Part shown: in pieces, positions 5,443-11,284 of the stretch
How positions within the stretch are numbered: the first letter of the stretch is position 1
How the letters are laid out: the number at the start of each line of letters is the position of its first letter
Source: Methanosarcina sp.
Lineage (GTDB): Archaea > Halobacteriota > Methanosarcinia > Methanosarcinales > Methanosarcinaceae
NCBI GenBank assembly: GCA_017883485.1
Contig: JADGNM010000048.1
Coordinates: forward strand, 1-11,284
Reading direction: 5' to 3'
DNA: 11,284 nucleotides
The notes under the pieces: generated by a model
Seen by the model: only the letters and a program-made list of their open reading frames with translations
Told to the model about the DNA's origin: nothing
Database searches by the model: none
Made by a program: the position numbers and the translations under genes

Positions 5443-7299
5443 TTACTTACGCTTGTCGTCGTCAGCTACCTCGTAGTCGGCGTCGACAACAGTCTCGTCA
5501 GGCCCTCTTGAGTCAGTATTTCCTGCTCCGCCTGCAGCAGCCTGCTGAGCCTGCTCCTGAGCTTTCTGGTACATCGCCGTGGAGATTGGATACACAGCTT
5601 CCTGAAGAGCTTCGGTTTTTGCCTTAATAGCTTCACTGTCCTTGCCCTCAAGGACTTTCTTAAGGTCTTCTATTGCAGCATTTACTTTTGACTTCTGGTC
5701 TTCCGTAGCTATATCCTTAGCCTCTTTTATAGTCTTTTCTGAGGCATTGATCAGAGCTTCTGCATTGTTCCTGAGCTCGACCTCTTCCTTGCGCTTCCTA
5801 TCTTCTTCGGCGTGCAATTCCGCATCTTTGACCATGCGCTCGATTTCCGCATCCGTGAGCCCACCTGGCTTCTGGATGGAAATGGACTGCTGTTTGCCTG
5901 TTCCCAGGTCTTTCGCATTCACATGCAGGATCCCATTTGCGTCGATATCAAAGGTAACTTCAACCTGGGGGATGCCTCTTGGAGCCGGAGGAATGCCACT
6001 AAGGATAAATCGGCCAAGAGTCTTGTTTTCGGATGCGATTCCCCTTTCTCCCTGAAGGACATGAATCTCTACCGAGGGCTGGTTATCAGCTGCGGTTGAG
6101 AAAATCTGACTCTTCTTGGTGGGAATTGTTGTATTTCTCGTGATCAATGGAGTCGCTATGCCTCCCAGAGTTTCGATACCGAGAGTCAGAGGAGTTACGT
6201 CAAGCAGCAGGATATCTTTAACTTCCCCACCAAGCACACCTGCCTGAATAGCTGCTCCGATTGCAACTGCCTCATCAGGGTTGATGTTCTTATATGGCTT
6301 TTTGCCGGTAAAGTTCTCTACAAGCTCGACTACCGCAGGCATCCTTGTTGCGCCTCCGACCAGGATCACTTTATGAAGGTCGTTTGGAGTAAGCTTTGAA
6401 TCGCCAAGGGCCTGGCGCATCGACACAAGGGTTTTCTCAAGGAGGTCTTCTGTCATTTTCTGGAACTGGGCTCTGGACAGATCAACATCAAGGTGCTTGG
6501 GATCCCCATCCGGGCCAACTGTAAGGAAAGGAAGGTTGATATTGGTGCTGGCAACTCCAGAGAGCTCGATTTTTGCTTTTTCTGCGGCATCGGTCAAACG
6601 TTGGAGCACAGCCTTGTCCTTGGAAAGGTCTATTCCTTCCGTTTTCCTGAATTCGGTAAGCAAGTAATTTACAATGCGCTGGTCAAAGTCATCTCCTCCG
6701 AGGTGAGTATCCCCGCTTGTGGCTTTCACCTCAAAGACTCCGCCTCCGAGTTCAAGAATGGATACGTCAAAGGTTCCGCCTCCCAGGTCATAGACAAAAA
6801 TTGTTTGTTCAACATCCGCCTTATCCAGCCCGTAGGCCAGGGATGCGGCAGTTGGTTCGTTAATAATTCTCAGGACATCGAGGCCTGCAATTGTTCCTGC
6901 ATCCTTTGTTGCCTGTCTCTGGGCATCATTGAAATATGCGGGAACGGTGATGACAGCCTGCTTGATTTCCTCTCCAAGATATGCTTCTGCATCTGATTTA
7001 AGCTTCTGGAGAATCATTGCTGAGATTTCCTGAGGCTTGTACTGTTTTCCATGCAGGGTTACCCTGTAACTGGCGTCTCCCATATGCCTTTTGATTGAAT
7101 AGACAGTGTTTTCAGGATTTGAAACAGCCTGCCTCTTTGCAACCTGACCTACAAGTTTCTCTCCTTTTTTGGAAAAACCGACTACGGAAGGAGTAGTCCT
7201 GCCGCCTTCGGCATTTGGAATCACGACAGCTTCCCCGCCTTCCATTACTGCCATGCATGAGTTGGTAGTACCAAGGTCAATACCCAATATTTTTGCCAT
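5443..7299 (-). CDS. dnaK: Chaperone protein DnaK (Hsp70)
   Basis: This is a 618-residue Hsp70, full length. The ATPase domain has phosphate-1 'GIDLGTTNS' (6-14), 'VPAYF' with the switch Pro120, 'NEPTAA' (147-152), phosphate-2 'DLGGGTFD' (171-178) and adenosine motif 'VGGATRMP' (314-321). The interdomain linker 'DILLLDV' is at 362-368, followed by the substrate-binding beta domain and a helical lid from about 490. The tail is Ala/Gln-rich, then acidic, ending 'VADDDKRK'. After 'KRHMGD' (70-75) it lacks the roughly 25-residue insertion found in proteobacterial DnaK, as in Gram-positive and other archaeal Hsp70. It binds and refolds unfolded proteins with DnaJ and GrpE. GAGG seven bases before ATG is a good ribosome site. 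A 267-bp gap to grpE with a T-run and TATA-like element suggests its own promoter. Confidence 0.99.
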   Translation of the reverse strand: MAKILGIDLGTTNSCMAVMEGGEAVVIPNAEGGRTTPSVVGFSKKGEKLVGQVAKRQAVSNPENTVYSIKRHMGDASYRVTLHGKQYKPQEISAMILQKLKSDAEAYLGEEIKQAVITVPAYFNDAQRQATKDAGTIAGLDVLRIINEPTAASLAYGLDKADVEQTIFVYDLGGGTFDVSILELGGGVFEVKATSGDTHLGGDDFDQRIVNYLLTEFRKTEGIDLSKDKAVLQRLTDAAEKAKIELSGVASTNINLPFLTVGPDGDPKHLDVDLSRAQFQKMTEDLLEKTLVSMRQALGDSKLTPNDLHKVILVGGATRMPAVVELVENFTGKKPYKNINPDEAVAIGAAIQAGVLGGEVKDILLLDVTPLTLGIETLGGIATPLITRNTTIPTKKSQIFSTAADNQPSVEIHVLQGERGIASENKTLGRFILSGIPPAPRGIPQVEVTFDIDANGILHVNAKDLGTGKQQSISIQKPGGLTDAEIERMVKDAELHAEEDRKRKEEVELRNNAEALINASEKTIKEAKDIATEDQKSKVNAAIEDLKKVLEGKDSEAIKAKTEALQEAVYPISTAMYQKAQEQAQQAAAGGAGNTDSRGPDETVVDADYEVADDDKRK

Positions 7300-7333
7300 G
7301 TTTTATCCTCATACTATATTACTGTTATATTTT

Positions 7334-7341
7334 TTATTTAA
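7334..7341 (-). promoter_or_regulatory. TATA-like element for dnaK
   Basis: TTAAATAA on the minus strand is centred about 39 bases before the ATG, predicting a start near 7312 and a leader of about 13 nt that still contains the GAGG ribosome site (7307-7310). The surrounding DNA is very AT-rich, so other TATA placements are possible. Confidence 0.4.
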
Positions 7342-7357
7342 TTGTTTAGATGAGTAA

Positions 7358-7413
7358 TTGAATTAGATTATTTGGCGAAGTTATTTAATGAAATTAAGCA
7401 GTTGAATTAGATT
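7358..7413. repeat. 12-bp direct repeat upstream of dnaK
   Basis: ttgaattagatt occurs at 7358-7369 and 7402-7413. The starts are 44 bp apart, about four helical turns, and both copies lie just upstream of the proposed dnaK TATA element. It could be a pair of sites for a regulator, or chance in AT-rich DNA. Confidence 0.35.
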
Positions 7414-7500
7414 TAAATAAAGATTTATTATTTTTTATTTAATATTCTTATTTTGTGTTATAATTCAAGTGCAGTAAATTTATCCTTCATGTTAAGCAAA

Positions 7501-7523
7501 TGCTAAAAAAGCTCCTTTTTTGC
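7501..7523 (-). terminator. T-run terminator after grpE
   Basis: On the minus strand GCAAAAAAGGAGCTTTTTTAGC, about 45 bases past the grpE stop, forms a weak A/T stem with GGAGC in the loop and ends in six T residues. It should stop much of the grpE transcript before dnaK. Confidence 0.5.
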
Positions 7524-7566
7524 AAAGCACTCTTTATGAAGAGATTAATAATTCTTCCGGCTCTCT

Positions 7567-8196
7567 TCATTTTTCTGCATCATCAGGATTTCTGGCTACT
7601 GAAACCGTAGCTGGTCTGACAACCTTCGAATCAAGAGTATATCCGGGTCTGTAAACTTCTACTACAGTATTATCCGGGACTTCAGAGGTCTCAATATGTT
7701 GAACTGCTTCATGCCTGTGAGGGTCAAAATCGCTGCCGTTTTCGCATTTGATCCTCTCAAGCCCGTATTTTTCAAGGATTGAAAAAAACTGCTTTGAAAG
7801 ATGTTCTATTCCATTGATAATCGAGTTCATGTCCTCTGCAGTCCTTGCAGCTTTAAGGGCGCGATCGAAATTGTCCGTAACTTCAACAAAGTCAAGAAGC
7901 ACCTGTTCAATTACAGCTTTTCGATTTTCCTCCATCTGGCGGGCGGTCCGTTTTCTGAAATTGTCAAAATCTGCTGCAAACCGGAAAAGCTGGTCTTTGA
8001 GGATTTCATTTTCCTCCCGGCAGGCGGCTTCAGCGCTCTTTTCAGCTCCCGAATCAACAGAAGCCTGTTCGGGATTTTTCCCTGGCTCATTGGCCTCTTC
8101 TGCCGAAGAAAAAGAATTCCGGGATCCAGATCTTTCAGCCCCGGTCCGGGTATCTTCTTTAGGATTTGTATTACCTTCTTTATTAAATATTTTCAT
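7567..8196 (-). CDS. grpE: GrpE, nucleotide-exchange factor of DnaK
   Basis: This 209-residue protein has GrpE architecture. Residues 1-57 are a polar, disordered tail. A long coiled-coil helix runs from about 58 to 118 and includes 'RFAADFDNFRKR'. A short helical bundle follows to about 150, and a C-terminal beta domain begins with 'FDPHRHEAV' (157-165). The family signature around 'GYTLDSKVVRPATVSV' (185-200) is intact. As a dimer it opens the DnaK ATPase domain to release ADP and substrate. It lies upstream of dnaK and dnaJ on the same strand, in the usual order. A TATAAATA box lies about 23 bases before ATG and another TATTTATAG near 8264-8271; there is no clear Shine-Dalgarno (GATGGGG ten bases ahead is the best). 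Function is certain from family and context. Confidence 0.97.
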   Translation of the reverse strand: MKIFNKEGNTNPKEDTRTGAERSGSRNSFSSAEEANEPGKNPEQASVDSGAEKSAEAACREENEILKDQLFRFAADFDNFRKRTARQMEENRKAVIEQVLLDFVEVTDNFDRALKAARTAEDMNSIINGIEHLSKQFFSILEKYGLERIKCENGSDFDPHRHEAVQHIETSEVPDNTVVEVYRPGYTLDSKVVRPATVSVARNPDDAEK

Positions 8197-8214
8197 TAAT
8201 CGGTCCCCATCAAA

Positions 8215-8223
8215 TATTTATAA
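8215..8223 (-). promoter_or_regulatory. TATA box close to grpE
   Basis: TTATAAATA on the minus strand is a near-consensus archaeal TATA box, but it is centred only about 23 bases from the ATG, so it predicts a leaderless start. The second candidate, TATTTATAG at 8263-8271, would give a leader of about 44 nt. Which one is used cannot be decided from sequence. Confidence 0.45.
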
Positions 8224-8271
8224 CGGTTACGCTCGTCCTGATCTTTGATTGTTTGTAATTCTATAAATACG

Positions 8272-8303
8272 TTTCGGACAGCCGGAATACATATCATCCG
8301 AAA
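8272..8303. repeat. Inverted repeat TTTCGGA-N18-TCCGAAA upstream of grpE
   Basis: Two perfect 7-bp arms lie at 8272-8278 and 8297-8303. The left arm abuts the TATTTATAG element, so the repeat sits where a BRE or operator would be for grpE. On the RNA of the upstream gene it could instead form a hairpin; C/T-rich DNA lies before it but no T-run directly follows it. Confidence 0.5.
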
Positions 8304-8322
8304 AGGAGAAGAAAAAGGGAAC

Positions 8323-8760
8323 TCAATAAGGGCGGTTTTGAAGTTTATAAAAGAGTGCTTTGAGCATAACAATGCTTACAACCATCGAAATTGCGACTGC
8401 AGAAACTACCTGATCCCATCCGACATTGGAGATACCTCCTCCCAGAGCGAACTGCACGCCTCCTACAACTAACACAAACACAAAACAGAGCCCGAAACCT
8501 GCAAGAGTGCCTCCGACAAGGGAACTGAGAATATCCAGTCCATGCCTTTCAAAGAAGACCACGCCTGAAATAAACATTATAGCGAAGATCAAAAACACGA
8601 GTGCTGTAGGCAATGGACTTGTTTTGGTGGAAAAGATCTCATAAAGTCCAAGCCCCATATCAACCAAAAATACGCCCATGAGAAGCGCAATAGTTAGGGT
8701 TCTGACAAAGGGGTTCTCAAATACTGACTGAGAATTAGGATTTCGATTGTTCAAAGTCAC
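8323..8760 (-). CDS. Four-helix membrane protein of unknown function upstream of grpE
   Basis: This 145-residue protein starts at GTG 8758-8760, supported by AGGTG four bases ahead. Four hydrophobic segments are visible, at about residues 19-41, 51-69, 78-104 and 116-137. The N-terminus is polar and Asn-rich (NNRNPNSQ) and the C-terminus basic (YKLQNRPY). TM3 is rich in Gly and Val. No catalytic motif and no known family were recognised. It is about 16 kDa, and I recall a gene called orf16 at this place in the M. mazei chaperone locus; identity was not checked. It is on the same strand as grpE with a 126-bp gap. Its promoter (TATA at 8828-8835) gives a leader of about 45 nt. It may be a membrane stress or housekeeping protein, but position is the only clue. 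Confidence 0.8.
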   Translation of the reverse strand: MTLNNRNPNSQSVFENPFVRTLTIALLMGVFLVDMGLGLYEIFSTKTSPLPTALVFLIFAIMFISGVVFFERHGLDILSSLVGGTLAGFGLCFVFVLVVGGVQFALGGGISNVGWDQVVSAVAISMVVSIVMLKALFYKLQNRPY

Positions 8761-8794
8761 CAGACACCTGTATCTTTTGCAACGTTTTCATCTA

Positions 8795-8814
8795 AGGAAT
8801 AACTAGGAATAACT
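8795..8814. repeat. Two tandem 10-bp repeats at the predicted start of the membrane-protein transcript
   Basis: aggaataact is present twice end to end (8795-8804, 8805-8814). The repeat covers the transcription start near 8806 predicted from the TATA box at 8828-8835. The spacing is about one helical turn. Confidence 0.6.
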
Positions 8815-8827
8815 ATTCTATATAAAA

Positions 8828-8840
8828 TATATAAACTTTT
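8828..8840 (-). promoter_or_regulatory. TATA box of the four-helix membrane protein gene
   Basis: On the minus strand AAAAGTTTATATA is a good BRE plus TATA match. It predicts a start near 8806, 46 bases before the GTG. A 62-codon open frame covers this promoter on the same strand and is therefore not considered a gene. Confidence 0.55.
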
Positions 8841-8908
8841 ACTTATTTTAGCCACTTTATACTGTTTTTCATTTCTCATGTCATCCTCTTTGCCTGATCC
8901 GAGGACAA

Positions 8909-8925
8909 AAAGTAATAAATAAATG
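8909..8925 (+). promoter_or_regulatory. TATA box of mfnD
   Basis: AAAGTAATAAATAAATG is a BRE/TATA-like stretch centred about 26 bases before the mfnD ATG, and no Shine-Dalgarno is present between them. This predicts a leaderless transcript. Confidence 0.5.
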
Positions 8926-8944
8926 ACCGGGATTTTCTCTTCCA

Positions 8945-9931
8945 ATGAAAATCCTTATTGCAGAGTTCGCTGTCGGTACGGGCGCTGAAAAATCCCTGAT
9001 CCCGGAGGGAGCAGCTATGCTAAAAACCCTCACCAAAAGCTTTGTCCGCCTGGGGCACGAAGTATATTACCCATCGGCAGGCACAAAGATCTGCGCAGGC
9101 ACGATCCTTAAGTCCACAGCCGAAAACTTCAGGCAGGTAATTGAGAGAAAAGCCAAGGACTGCGACGCCGGATTGGTTATTGCCCCTGACTGGATGCTTC
9201 CGGAGCTAAATCGAATTCTTGAAGAAAGTACTGTAAACCTTGGATGTTCCCCTAAATCGGCAGCGTGCTGCGCTGACAAACTCCTGTGCACGAAGATCCT
9301 GCAAAAAGCCGGAATTAAAGCTCCTGAGCTTGCGGCAGAGCCTGAAAAAGGCAAAAAGTATGTAACTAAGCCGAGATTCGGCTGCGGAGCAGAGGCAACA
9401 TACCTCGTCACGGAACTTGAGAATAACTATGAGAATAATGAAGAGTTCATTGCAAGCGAATATATTGAGGGAACACACCTCAGCGTAAGCCTTATTGCAG
9501 GGCAAAAACCGCTTCCACTTACTGTAAATCGCCAGTTCATAGAGTTTATCCAGAGTAAAGGCAAAATTGAAGAAAACGACAGTGGAATTAAAAGAAACGG
9601 ACAAAAAGCCGGAATTTTCGGCATAAAATACAATGGCAGCCAGACTCCCTACCTGACCCCGAAGAGAGCAGAACTCTATGAAACCGCAATCTCCACAACA
9701 GAATGCCTGAAATGCTTTGGGTATGTGGGAATAGATATGGTGCTTGCTGACATTCCTTATGTAGTGGATGTAAACCCCAGACCCACAGCCTCAATTTTTG
9801 GAATTAGCCGCGTAATGCGAGAGGAAATAGGAGACCTCCTTTTGAAAAACGAATTCGGAGAACTTCCTGACTCTGTTCATATCGAAGGGGAATACTGCTT
9901 TTCAAAGGATGATCTAGAGCAAATGCTTTAG
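8945..9931 (+). CDS. mfnD: Tyramine--L-glutamate ligase (methanofuran biosynthesis, ATP-grasp)
   Basis: This 328-residue ATP-grasp protein matches MfnD, which joins tyramine (made from tyrosine by MfnA) to the gamma-carboxyl of L-glutamate using ATP. The product is gamma-glutamyltyramine, a precursor of methanofuran. The N-terminus 'MKILIAEFAVGTG' and 'PEGAAML' are typical of the family. ATP-grasp features are the Lys in 'YVTKPRFGCGAE' (139-150), 'SEYIEGTHLSV' (171-181) with Glu172, the Mg-binding Asp264 in 'GIDMV', and 'VDVNPRPT' (274-281) with D275 and N277. Methanofuran carries the formyl group in the first step of methanogenesis from CO2. The gene stands alone and is divergent from the membrane-protein gene, with a 184-bp shared upstream region. 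No ribosome site is seen, and translation is probably leaderless. An inverted repeat ACCTGA/TCAGGT follows the stop. Confidence 0.93.
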   Translation: MKILIAEFAVGTGAEKSLIPEGAAMLKTLTKSFVRLGHEVYYPSAGTKICAGTILKSTAENFRQVIERKAKDCDAGLVIAPDWMLPELNRILEESTVNLGCSPKSAACCADKLLCTKILQKAGIKAPELAAEPEKGKKYVTKPRFGCGAEATYLVTELENNYENNEEFIASEYIEGTHLSVSLIAGQKPLPLTVNRQFIEFIQSKGKIEENDSGIKRNGQKAGIFGIKYNGSQTPYLTPKRAELYETAISTTECLKCFGYVGIDMVLADIPYVVDVNPRPTASIFGISRVMREEIGDLLLKNEFGELPDSVHIEGEYCFSKDDLEQML

Positions 9932-9941
9932 CCATTCCAGA

Positions 9942-9957
9942 ACCTGACAATTCAGGT
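9942..9957 (+). terminator. Hairpin just after mfnD
   Basis: ACCTGA (9942-9947) and TCAGGT (9952-9957) form six pairs with a 4-nt loop, ten bases past the mfnD stop. A T-run does not follow at once; the nearest T-rich stretch is at 10022-10035. Confidence 0.35.
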
Positions 9958-10083
9958 CTTCAAGGGAACCTAACTCTCCTGCAAGGAAGAAATCCCTCTT
10001 TACATATCCAATCGTGTCTTCTATTTTTCTTTTAGTCTGAAACTTGAGGTTATCTTGAGATTATTATTTATTCCAATAATCTA

Positions 10084-11145
10084 ATGAATTCTCAGATGAA
10101 GCAAGTATATATAGTAGTCTCGGATTTGCACTTTGGCGGCGAGGAATGTAATCATAAAGAATTTTGTTGTTTCCTTGAATGGATATGTGGTCTGGAAAAT
10201 CAGCCTGAAACTGTAGAATATAAGGATAAAAAAATTACAATTGAAAACCCTGCTAAAATAATTCTCCTCGGGGATATCCTGGAATTGTGGAATCCGAAAA
10301 ATGGTGATAGAGTTAATATTATCAAGGACTGTATGAGACCGCTCACCTTACTCTCCAATATCAACTGCGATAAGATATATGTGCTTGGCAATCATGATGA
10401 TTCACTGGACGGGCTTGAAGGAAAGGTTGGTTGTGAGACTCTTGTTAATGGAACAAAATTTTATATTTACAGTGGGCATTATCCTAAAAAGGATAAGAGA
10501 TCCGGTGTTGCAAGAGGTCTTCAAATAGGAAATCGGTCGTATTTCTTCCTTCATGGTCATCAGTTTGATAAAAAACAGGCTATTATAAAGCTCATCAATA
10601 AATTCTGGGATCCTCTTGATTGGTTCCAGGATATTTTCCACATTAAATTTACCAAAAATCATTGGAAAGAAAATTTTGTAATATTTTTATGCTTGTTGCT
10701 TGGTGGAAGGTACTTTCTATGGAGCGGATTTCTACAATTCAGTTTCTGGAGTAATCTGGTATGGGCTATGTCTACTGGCTTTTTTGCATTAAGTTCTATT
10801 CCCGGTATTGTTGCCAGCACCCAGGGAAGTATCTACAACTCCATGAAGCCCATAGATAAGACCGCAGAACAGGTCATAGAGAATAAATATTATCAGAGAA
10901 GTAAAGAAACTATAGATGCGGATGTTGTTGTTTTCGGCCATACTCATTTTGCAAGTTCCTACGAACTCAAATCAGAAACAAGGAACAAATTATTCCTTAA
11001 CAGCGGGTGCTGGGTTGGAAATGATAAAGACATAGATGGAAAAAAGTGTTATGCGAACACCTTTATATTTTTAGATGAGACCGGAGCATATATTCTGACA
11101 TGGCGGGGATCCGGTAAAATCGAGTGCATTGAAGCCTTTAATTGA
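10084..11145 (+). CDS. Calcineurin-like metallophosphoesterase with a membrane-associated insertion
   Basis: The 353-residue protein has the metallophosphoesterase motifs in order: 'VSDLHFGG' (D14, H16), 'LLGDILELW' (D64), 'LGNHDD' (N103, H104), 'FLHGHQFD' (H157, H159) and 'GHTHFA' (H286, H288), then 'NSGCW'. Motif spacing recalls LpxH-type hydrolases of nucleotide-diphosphate lipids, but the substrate is unknown. Between 'HGHQFD' and 'GHTH' lies a 125-residue segment with two hydrophobic stretches (about 198-217 and 222-245) preceded by Trp/Phe-rich sequence, probably membrane-inserted or a lipid-binding cap. There is no Shine-Dalgarno. ATG 10084 is the longest frame, but an ATG at 10096 (residue 5) fits a TATA-like ATTATTATTT at 10060-10069 better and gives the usual short N-terminus before 'VSDLH'. 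Codon use is AT-rich compared with mfnD, which may mean a different origin. Confidence 0.85.
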   Translation: MNSQMKQVYIVVSDLHFGGEECNHKEFCCFLEWICGLENQPETVEYKDKKITIENPAKIILLGDILELWNPKNGDRVNIIKDCMRPLTLLSNINCDKIYVLGNHDDSLDGLEGKVGCETLVNGTKFYIYSGHYPKKDKRSGVARGLQIGNRSYFFLHGHQFDKKQAIIKLINKFWDPLDWFQDIFHIKFTKNHWKENFVIFLCLLLGGRYFLWSGFLQFSFWSNLVWAMSTGFFALSSIPGIVASTQGSIYNSMKPIDKTAEQVIENKYYQRSKETIDADVVVFGHTHFASSYELKSETRNKLFLNSGCWVGNDKDIDGKKCYANTFIFLDETGAYILTWRGSGKIECIEAFN

Positions 11146-11250
11146 CTTTCAGATTTATTAATTTCTAAGCCAGTGAATTATTAAAAGTTACTATTCAGCC
11201 TACTTGAAAAAAGTTATAGTCTCAGCTAAATGATGCAACTATCAGAATAA

Positions 11251-11276
11251 TAGCGGCGCTTGATTGAGTGCCGCTA
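11251..11276. terminator. Strong inverted repeat near the right edge
   Basis: TAGCGGCGCT (11251-11260) and AGTGCCGCTA (11267-11276) pair over ten positions with one G-T and a 6-nt loop. It lies about 105 bp past the phosphoesterase stop. On the minus strand it is followed by the T-rich TTATTCT. It may be a bidirectional terminator or the end of a mobile element lying to the right. Confidence 0.45.
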
Positions 11277-11284
11277 GAATAGCA

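Noticed and set aside
6493..6996. 167-codon plus-strand frame opposite dnaK
   Set aside because: Antisense shadow of a highly conserved gene, with no ribosome site or promoter of its own.
7524..7548. CIRCE-like half site AGCACTC followed by GAG after 8 bases, near the end of grpE
   Set aside because: Only the left half matches the CIRCE consensus; the right half (GAGATTAA) does not, and an HrcA regulator is not expected in archaea.
8757..8945. 62-codon frame on the minus strand between the membrane-protein gene and mfnD
   Set aside because: It contains the likely TATA box and start of the membrane-protein gene, begins at the mfnD start codon, and has no ribosome site or family resemblance.

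Overview
The window looks like chromosomal DNA from a methanogenic archaeon of the genus Methanosarcina or a close relative. Three things support this. There is a tyramine-glutamate ligase of methanofuran biosynthesis (mfnD), which is a methanogen pathway. There is a grpE-dnaK-dnaJ cluster of bacterial (Gram-positive-like) type, which Methanosarcina acquired. The intergenic DNA is long and AT-rich, with archaeal TATA boxes. I cannot name the species from sequence alone.

Layout: (1) Positions 1-400 are a mobile-element scar. The minus strand carries the first 25 codons of a probable IS transposase running off the left edge. It abuts the C-terminal end of a tyrosine recombinase that has lost its N-terminus. 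(2) 563-985 (minus) is a YjbQ/UPF0047 family enzyme, probably translated from a leaderless mRNA. (3) 1414-3180 (plus) is a secreted UshA-type 5'-nucleotidase with a signal peptide. Its base composition is richer in G+C than the surroundings and it is probably of bacterial origin. It has a long, possibly structured leader and a hairpin plus T-run at its end. (4) 3181-4124 has no long gene. It holds a 36-codon membrane microprotein gene with a strong Shine-Dalgarno, its own TATA box and a terminator-like end, followed by a pair of related hairpins that could be an sRNA or a mobile-element remnant. (5) 4125-8760 (minus) is the chaperone locus, transcribed leftward in the order membrane protein, grpE, dnaK, dnaJ. 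Each gap is 126-267 bp and holds its own TATA-like elements, T-runs, inverted repeats or tandem repeats, so the genes look separately promoted rather than one tight operon. (6) 8945-9931 (plus) is mfnD, divergent from the membrane protein and probably leaderless. (7) 10084-11145 (plus) is a metallophosphoesterase with a hydrophobic, probably membrane-embedded insertion. A strong inverted repeat lies near the right edge.

How the genes work together: DnaK, DnaJ and GrpE form one ATP-driven protein-folding machine (Hsp70, its J-domain cochaperone and its nucleotide-exchange factor). The four-helix membrane protein upstream of grpE has no recognised function; I recall an 'orf16' at the equivalent place in the Methanosarcina mazei chaperone locus. 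The other genes look functionally independent.

No tRNA, rRNA or CRISPR array was seen. Nothing here is a clear multi-gene novel system. The most promising unexplained items are the 36-aa microprotein unit, the twin hairpins at 3802-3885, the 14-bp tandem array plus hairpins between dnaK and dnaJ, and the membrane insertion in the last phosphoesterase.
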